NCBI GenBank assembly: GCA_947500545.1
Contig: CANMSO010000007.1
Span: 124,001-188,000 of the forward strand
Direction of reading: 5' to 3'
DNA: 64,000 nucleotides
Source: an uncultured Aquimarina sp.
GTDB lineage: Bacteria; Bacteroidota; Bacteroidia; Flavobacteriales; Flavobacteriaceae
The translations under genes and the position numbers were made by a program. Of this stretch, positions 59,225 through 64,000 are shown in pieces (within the stretch, counting starts at the first letter, position 1; every line of letters begins with the position of its first letter). The notes beneath the pieces are model-generated. The model saw only the letters and a program-made list of their open reading frames with translations, did no database searches and had not been told where the DNA came from.

Positions 59225-60628
59225 ATGAAGAAATACGTATTGTATTCCCTGTTTTTTTTGGTAACATCACTCTTTTCTCAGAAACAAAATACTAATGTTC
59301 TAAATTTTAAAGAGTATTTAGGGTATGTAAAAAAGTATCATCCAGTTGCTAAACAGGCAGAATTAAATATTGATATCGGCCAGGCTAACTTAATGAAAGC
59401 CAGAGGAGGATTTGATCCAAAGATTGAGGTAGATTATGATAGAAAAAAGTTCAAAGGATCTGAGTATTACGATCTGTTAAATGGTACTTTCAAAATTCCT
59501 ACGTGGTATGGGATAGAATTTAAGGGTGGTTTTGAGCAGAATGATGGAGAATTCTTAAATCCGCAAAATTTTGTACCCGACGATGGGCTTTTTAATGCTG
59601 GTGTTTCGGTTCCTGTTGCCCAAGGGTTATTAATTAATAATCGTATGGCAACATTACGAAAAGCTAAATTTTTTAGAGAACAAACTAAAGCAGATCGAGA
59701 TCTATTGGTTAATCAAATCTTATATGATGCTTCATTAGCCTATTTTGATTGGTTAAAAGCCTATAGCGAAAAAGAAATCTATGATAACTTTTTAAATAAT
59801 GCTTTAATACGATTTGAAGGGATAAAGAAGAGAGCCTTAGCAGGGGATAAAGCAACTATTGATACTGTAGAAGCCAAAATAGCTTACCAAAATAGAGCCT
59901 TGAGTCTAGAGCAAGCAAAGGTAAAATTAATGAAATCAACTTTAGAGCTCTCCAACTTTTTATGGTTAGAGAATAATGTCCCTGTAGAATTACAATCTGA
60001 TGTGACCCCAGATCCTAATGTTGAACAGGATATAGATGGTACATTAGAGATTCAAGGAAATCCATTAGATAGTTTTACCATAGAAAGTCACCCAAAGTTA
60101 AGATCGTTACAGTATAAAATAGATGGTTTAGAGGTTGATAGAAAGCTTAAGGCAAATAAATTGCTTCCAAGAATTGATTTAGAATATAACTTTTTGACCG
60201 AAACGCCAGAGGTAGGTAATTCTTTTAACACGGCAGAATATAAAGCGGGGATTTCGTTTAGATTTCCACTCTTCTTAAGGAAAGAAAGAGGAGATCTTAA
60301 ATTAGCTAAATTTAAAGTTCAGGATGCACAATTTGAGCAAGAAACAACTCAATTGCAAATCAAAAATAAGGTGATGGCCATCTATGTAGAGCTAGAATCT
60401 TTTGTTAACCAAAATGAACTTATATCCAGTATTGTAAGTGATTATGGTACACTACTTGCGGCAGAAGAACGTAAGTTTAGTTTTGGCGAAAGCTCACTTT
60501 TTCTAATTAACTCACGAGAAAGAAGTCTTATAGATGCTAAACTTAAAGAGATCGAAGTGCAAAATAAGTTCTTTGAGGCAAAAGCCAAACTATTTAATAG
60601 CTTGGCCGTAAACCCTGAAAATCTTTAA
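59225..60628 (+). CDS. TolC-type outer-membrane channel protein
   Basis: The 467-residue protein starts MKKYVLYSLFFLVTSLFSQ (signal peptide) and shows two TolC repeats: an early beta part with YGIEFKGGFEQNDGEFLNP, helices from YDASLAYFDWLKAYSEKE, and a second half with KAGISFRFPLFLRKERGDLK and a closing helix. It should supply the trans-envelope duct for the HlyD-ABC complex. ATG 59225 was preferred to an earlier in-frame start at 59192 inside the hlyD-like gene, since only it begins on the signal peptide. Confidence 0.92.
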   Translation: MKKYVLYSLFFLVTSLFSQKQNTNVLNFKEYLGYVKKYHPVAKQAELNIDIGQANLMKARGGFDPKIEVDYDRKKFKGSEYYDLLNGTFKIPTWYGIEFKGGFEQNDGEFLNPQNFVPDDGLFNAGVSVPVAQGLLINNRMATLRKAKFFREQTKADRDLLVNQILYDASLAYFDWLKAYSEKEIYDNFLNNALIRFEGIKKRALAGDKATIDTVEAKIAYQNRALSLEQAKVKLMKSTLELSNFLWLENNVPVELQSDVTPDPNVEQDIDGTLEIQGNPLDSFTIESHPKLRSLQYKIDGLEVDRKLKANKLLPRIDLEYNFLTETPEVGNSFNTAEYKAGISFRFPLFLRKERGDLKLAKFKVQDAQFEQETTQLQIKNKVMAIYVELESFVNQNELISSIVSDYGTLLAAEERKFSFGESSLFLINSRERSLIDAKLKEIEVQNKFFEAKAKLFNSLAVNPENL

Positions 60629-60646
60629 AGAATTCGTGTTTTCTAA

Positions 60647-61855
60647 TTAAAAATACTTTGAAATAGATATCCTGAAGAAACTATCTTCTCTAAAATTAGA
60701 AAGGATGAATTCGTTTCTGTCAATATCATTGAAAATTCGTGCTTCAATTTCTGCGGTCCAACTGCTTCCAAAACGTCTTGAAGCTTCTAAACTAAAGATG
60801 GTACTGCTGGATTCAAGATCAGCAATTCCTCCAATCAATATAGAAGTGTCTTGTGTGTCATTAAAAGCAATACGGCTTCCAAAAAACACATCATTTTGCA
60901 ATGCATTTAGTGCCAATTCATCTCGTTCATCATATAAATATTCACCAAGGAGACCTATATCCAATCCATTTCCATCGATATTAGAAAAAGTGTATTCTAG
61001 ACCTACCACTAATGCAAAGAAATCTTGAGCATCAGCATTGCGATAAATGGATTCTAGTTTCCATAGAAAAGCATCATGTGTAACTTGTAATTCTAGGCCC
61101 GTTTGATTGATCACAGGATAAAAAGCATTGATATTTCCTTCAGTATCAAATGTAAAAAGTGGCTCTCTACCGGTTCCATAAAAATGTGATAATCCAATAT
61201 CAAAAATATCAAAGTAATGTTTCCAACGAAAAGCAAGATCTTGCCTCCATTCTTTAGCACTGCTTTCATATGCCAAATCATCTTTATCAATAACTGTTGG
61301 AAAGCGTAACCTTCCTTTTTCTCCCGCAAAGGTACGTTTACGATGATAGGGGAGGTAAAAAAAATCAAAGGTCCCAAATTTTTGAGTTATCCAGGTAAAC
61401 TGTGCCATGGGTTGTCCTAACTTTTCTTCACCATCAAACGCTTCCACAGCATCGGTTTGATTAATGATATCTACTAAATGATTGCTCTCTGCAACACCCC
61501 AATATACTTTTTTAAGCCCCAGGCTAAATTCCCAGTTGCTTTTGGCTTTTTGATAATATAATTCACGAAGATCCCAATGTGTACGTTCATCATCCACATC
61601 TAACCGGAAAAAGCCCTTGAAATTAATACTTTCGTAACCTTTATTCCAGTCAATTGCGTATTCTGGCCGTACGGCTAGAGAAGGAAAATGATTTTCCTGC
61701 CCTTCAAAAAGCGCATCGTCGTAGAAATAGCGATATTCTGCTTCTAATTCTAGCTCAAAATCATGATTCACTTTCTTAGGTATTTTATTTTGAGAATGAA
61801 TATTTTGTAAACCATATAACAATAGTGTTATAAAATAGATATACTTAATTTTCAT
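60647..61855 (-). CDS. Outer-membrane beta-barrel protein (DUF1302-like)
   Basis: The 402-residue protein has a Sec signal peptide (end near residue 21, NIHSQ) and repeated amphipathic strands with aromatic turns, ending in ISISKYF, the typical C-terminal Phe of barrels. Motifs such as LRELYYQKAKSNWEFSLGLK and VYWGVAESNHLVDIIN recall DUF1302-type porin proteins, which accompany RND permeases and DUF1329/LolA-like proteins in other bacteria. It is last in the minus-strand operon RND, LolA-like, small membrane peptide, barrel. No terminator was recognised in the 18 bases to the convergent tolC-like gene. Confidence 0.82.
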   Translation of the reverse strand: MKIKYIYFITLLLYGLQNIHSQNKIPKKVNHDFELELEAEYRYFYDDALFEGQENHFPSLAVRPEYAIDWNKGYESINFKGFFRLDVDDERTHWDLRELYYQKAKSNWEFSLGLKKVYWGVAESNHLVDIINQTDAVEAFDGEEKLGQPMAQFTWITQKFGTFDFFYLPYHRKRTFAGEKGRLRFPTVIDKDDLAYESSAKEWRQDLAFRWKHYFDIFDIGLSHFYGTGREPLFTFDTEGNINAFYPVINQTGLELQVTHDAFLWKLESIYRNADAQDFFALVVGLEYTFSNIDGNGLDIGLLGEYLYDERDELALNALQNDVFFGSRIAFNDTQDTSILIGGIADLESSSTIFSLEASRRFGSSWTAEIEARIFNDIDRNEFILSNFREDSFFRISISKYF

Positions 61856-61974
61856 GTATTGAATTTAATGCTTTGTAAAAGGTAAAACACAAGACCAGGT
61901 CGCAACAATAGTAACAATCCACTAACCAAAAGAACCGTTATGGGATATAATAGACGTAGCCTTGTGTATTTCAT
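61852..61974 (-). CDS. Unannotated 39-residue membrane peptide
   Basis: A short ORF on the minus strand starts ATG at 61974, 10 bases after the LolA-like stop codon, and ends TGA at 61854-61852, overlapping the barrel ATG in an ATGA. It encodes 39 residues: a basic start MKYTRLRLLYP, one hydrophobic helix (about 9-23, PITVLLVSGLLLL), an RPG break, a second hydrophobic stretch (VFYLLQ) and KFNT. The A-rich stretch before the ATG is like other starts here. Its exact fit, spacing and coupling suggest a real subunit, perhaps like AcrZ in the AcrB system. Conservation was not tested, so certainty is moderate. Confidence 0.6.
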   Translation of the reverse strand: MKYTRLRLLYPITVLLVSGLLLLLRPGLVFYLLQSIKFNT

Positions 61975-61984
61975 TGTTTTTTAT

Positions 61985-62758
61985 TTATTGCCCTGCTCTC
62001 TGAAGTGCAACTTGTGTAAAATCTTCATCAGCAAGATCAGCTTCAAAGTTGTATTCACTAAATTTTAGTAATGTTTCTTTATTACTTTGGTGATTAACCA
62101 TATTGAAAGTCAATGCTCTCCAGTACTTTTCTTTATATAGTTTGTAATCACTGTAGGTAAGTGTTTTTAAAAGAGAATTTTTACGATCATAAAACTCAAC
62201 TTTTTCAATACGATATCCTTTATCTTTATTATAGGTTACAATACGTCTAGTATATCCTGATTTTGGATCAACAGGATCTTGTTCAACAATCAAAAGATTT
62301 CCTTTTTCTTCCAGAAATTTATAAGAATATTTCTCAACTTCTTGCGAAGAAAGATCTTCATATGCAAACTCACTACCAACGAATGGACCGGACTTATTAT
62401 TAGATGATATTCTTTTTACTCTTTTGATTGAAGGTAAGAACAACCATTGATCATCTGATCCAACTTTATGAGTAAAAGTTAGGGTTGAGGTTCCTTTTAC
62501 ATCTTTTGGGCTATTAAAAACAATCATGGATTTATCCCCGTCTTCTGTTTGTTCTAGTGTTCTGGTCACTAGTAAACGTTCACTTGTTTGACCATTTTTG
62601 TTTTTTAAGGTCATTTTCAGATTTACAATAGAGCTGTTAAACCCTTGGTCTGCTTTGTCTGCCGCTACGGCAATTTGTAATCCGCGTTCTTCCGCACTTT
62701 GTGCAGATACTATTGAAATGCTTAGGAATGCTATTCCTGCCAAAATTATTGTCTTCAT
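61985..62758 (-). CDS. LolA-like outer-membrane lipoprotein-sorting protein
   Basis: The 257-residue protein has a Sec signal peptide (end near SAQS, residue 20) and the LolA-like open beta-barrel fold marks: LLVTRTLEQTEDGDKSMIVF, FTHKVGSDDQWLFLPSIKRV, SGPFVGSEFAYEDLS and RRIVTYNKDKGYRIEKVEFY. Such proteins act in the periplasm as hydrophobic-ligand carriers and often stand beside RND/MMPL permeases. It follows the permease gene by 27 bases. Confidence 0.88.
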   Translation of the reverse strand: MKTIILAGIAFLSISIVSAQSAEERGLQIAVAADKADQGFNSSIVNLKMTLKNKNGQTSERLLVTRTLEQTEDGDKSMIVFNSPKDVKGTSTLTFTHKVGSDDQWLFLPSIKRVKRISSNNKSGPFVGSEFAYEDLSSQEVEKYSYKFLEEKGNLLIVEQDPVDPKSGYTRRIVTYNKDKGYRIEKVEFYDRKNSLLKTLTYSDYKLYKEKYWRALTFNMVNHQSNKETLLKFSEYNFEADLADEDFTQVALQRAGQ

Positions 62759-62785
62759 AATGATACTTATTATTGTTTTGAATTA

Positions 62786-64000
62786 TTATTTATCAAGTTG
62801 TACTTGTGGTTTTAAATTTTTTATAGGCTTTGTTGCTTCACTCTTTTTACTAACAAGGATAAGTAACGATGGTAGCAGAATGAAATCAATGATTAATGCA
62901 GAAAGGATAATGATAACGGTTATCCTTGCCATGTAACTATTTAAGGCAAATGATGAGGTAGAAAGGACCGCAAACCCTGCTAGTAGTACAATTGTTGTGG
63001 TTACTAATGCTTTACCGACCGTTTCAAAGGCATAAACAACTGCTTGTCTGGAATCATAACCTAACTCACGACGTGCTCTAAGGAACTTACTCATAAAATG
63101 CACCGTATCGTCTACAATAATTCCTAGTGTCATCCCAAAAACAATCACCATTCCGGTATTGATCTGTGCCTTGTACATTGCCCAAAAACCGAAACCTACC
63201 AAAACAGGAGTTACATTAGGAATAATACTAAGTAATCCTAGTTTAAAGTTTCTTAAAGCAAACATTAACACTAACGAAATCAATAATAGTGCTATTATGT
63301 TTCCTTTAAACATACTGTCTGCCTGGCGAAACCCAAGTGTAGAGAACATCAAAGTGGGACTTACACCAATGGCGTGCATAGATTCTGGTGTGTTTTTCTC
63401 TAACCAGTTTTCGGCTCTTTTAGAAAAAGCAATCATCTCTGCACTTGAAATATTTTCAATTGTAACGGTAACACGAGTTTCTGATTTGTCTACATTAATT
63501 TGATTGTTTAAGTCTAAACCAAATGGCAGTGACAATTCATATAACAGTAAGTATTGAGCCGCTTCTTCGCGATTATCCGGGGTTCGATAATAGCTTTCAT
63601 TATCACCATGCATGGATCGATTAACTCTACGAGCAACCTCACTAAAAGCATTTACGTGAACCACTTCGGGTTGTTTGTTTAACCAATTTTCAAAGGCATT
63701 TAGTTTCTGAAGGTATTCGGGATTATTTATACCTCCACTTTCTCCACTTCCAACAGAAAATTCAACGTTATAAATTCCTGTAAGATTTTCACTGATATAA
63801 TCAGTATCACTTCTAAATTGTACGGTTTCATCAAAGTAATTGATAAACTCATCATTGAACTGATTTTTTGTAGCTAGATAGGTAAGTCCGCCAATAACAA
63901 CTAATGAAATTAGAGTTAGTCTTACAGGTTGTTTAGCTACAAAATGGCCAAGATTAGTATATGAACTAGTTTTTTCTACAGTAGCTTCTTTTTTAGCTTT
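62786..64000 (-). CDS. RND/MMPL superfamily permease, C-terminal half
   Basis: The frame is open from the window end at 64000 to a stop at 62786, giving 404 residues of the C-terminal half; the start codon is beyond the window. It has one helix near residues 30-46 (LTLISLVVIGGLTYL), a periplasmic domain of about 150 residues and then five helices, with GIIVDDTVHFMSKFLRARRE in the fourth-helix equivalent (two Asp for proton transfer) and a short basic tail. It belongs to the MMPL or SSD-containing RND exporters. It is first in an operon with the LolA-like, small membrane and barrel proteins, a likely lipid or hydrophobic-compound transport route. Confidence 0.9.
   Translation of the reverse strand, partial: KAKKEATVEKTSSYTNLGHFVAKQPVRLTLISLVVIGGLTYLATKNQFNDEFINYFDETVQFRSDTDYISENLTGIYNVEFSVGSGESGGINNPEYLQKLNAFENWLNKQPEVVHVNAFSEVARRVNRSMHGDNESYYRTPDNREEAAQYLLLYELSLPFGLDLNNQINVDKSETRVTVTIENISSAEMIAFSKRAENWLEKNTPESMHAIGVSPTLMFSTLGFRQADSMFKGNIIALLLISLVLMFALRNFKLGLLSIIPNVTPVLVGFGFWAMYKAQINTGMVIVFGMTLGIIVDDTVHFMSKFLRARRELGYDSRQAVVYAFETVGKALVTTTIVLLAGFAVLSTSSFALNSYMARITVIIILSALIIDFILLPSLLILVSKKSEATKPIKNLKPQVQLDK

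Noticed and set aside
1..64000. tRNA, rRNA, insertion sequences, phage genes
   Set aside because: No cloverleaf, CCA-type ends, transposase motifs or integrase signatures were seen on either strand.

Overview
The window is from a low-GC member of the Bacteroidota, most likely a marine Flavobacteriaceae. This rests on the TAnnTTTG-type promoter boxes, A-rich rather than Shine-Dalgarno leaders, acidic surface-lipoprotein signals, the FecI/FecR/TonB receptor locus, the Rho with a long disordered insert, DUF4293, DUF3667 and CtlX families, and zinc-free L36 and S14. Genus-level assignment is not possible from sequence reading alone.

Bases 1-17040 hold one continuous same-strand translation block: rpsL(partial)-rpsG-fusA-rpsJ, rplC-D-W-B-rpsS-rplV-rpsC-rplP-rpmC-rpsQ, rplN-X-E-rpsN-H-rplF-R-rpsE-rpmD-rplO-secY-infA, rpmJ-rpsM-K-D-rpoA-rplQ, closed by a strong terminator. 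Most genes are separated by only a few bases. The wider gaps (before rplC, rpsH, rpmJ, rpsD and rplQ) each carry foldable inverted repeats that look like autoregulatory leaders. Bases 17087-28949 carry central metabolism and assorted genes: carA, eno, gltA, two guanidino-modifying enzymes (one is CtlX), an Rrf2 regulator, a CpeT-like lipoprotein, an SDR oxidoreductase, argS and a GNAT acetyltransferase.

Bases 28946-35244 form a cell-surface signalling locus: TonB-dependent receptor with signalling domain, FecR anti-sigma and ECF sigma on the minus strand, with a repeat-containing lipoprotein and a triple-FAS1 lipoprotein divergently on the plus strand. Bases 35532-53439 are housekeeping: ffh, folD, an SH3 protein with a long alanine-rich helix, msrA, rho, DUF4293, a phosphodiesterase, truA, an ABC exporter, DUF3667, cdaA, folP, DUF1599, a DoxX/MauE protein, a lone DppB-type permease, tpiA, prmA and clpS. 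Then come a HEIGH-type metalloprotease lipoprotein and a small secreted protein.

Bases 55518-64000 contain two envelope export systems facing each other. The first is TetR-ABC-HlyD-TolC, a type I secretion-like operon whose ABC ATPase has lost nearly every catalytic motif except Walker A. The second, on the minus strand, is an RND/MMPL permease (cut by the window end), a LolA-like periplasmic protein, an unannotated 39-residue membrane peptide and an outer-membrane beta-barrel. I consider these two systems the most promising novelty in the window. No rRNA, tRNA, CRISPR array, insertion sequence or phage gene was seen.
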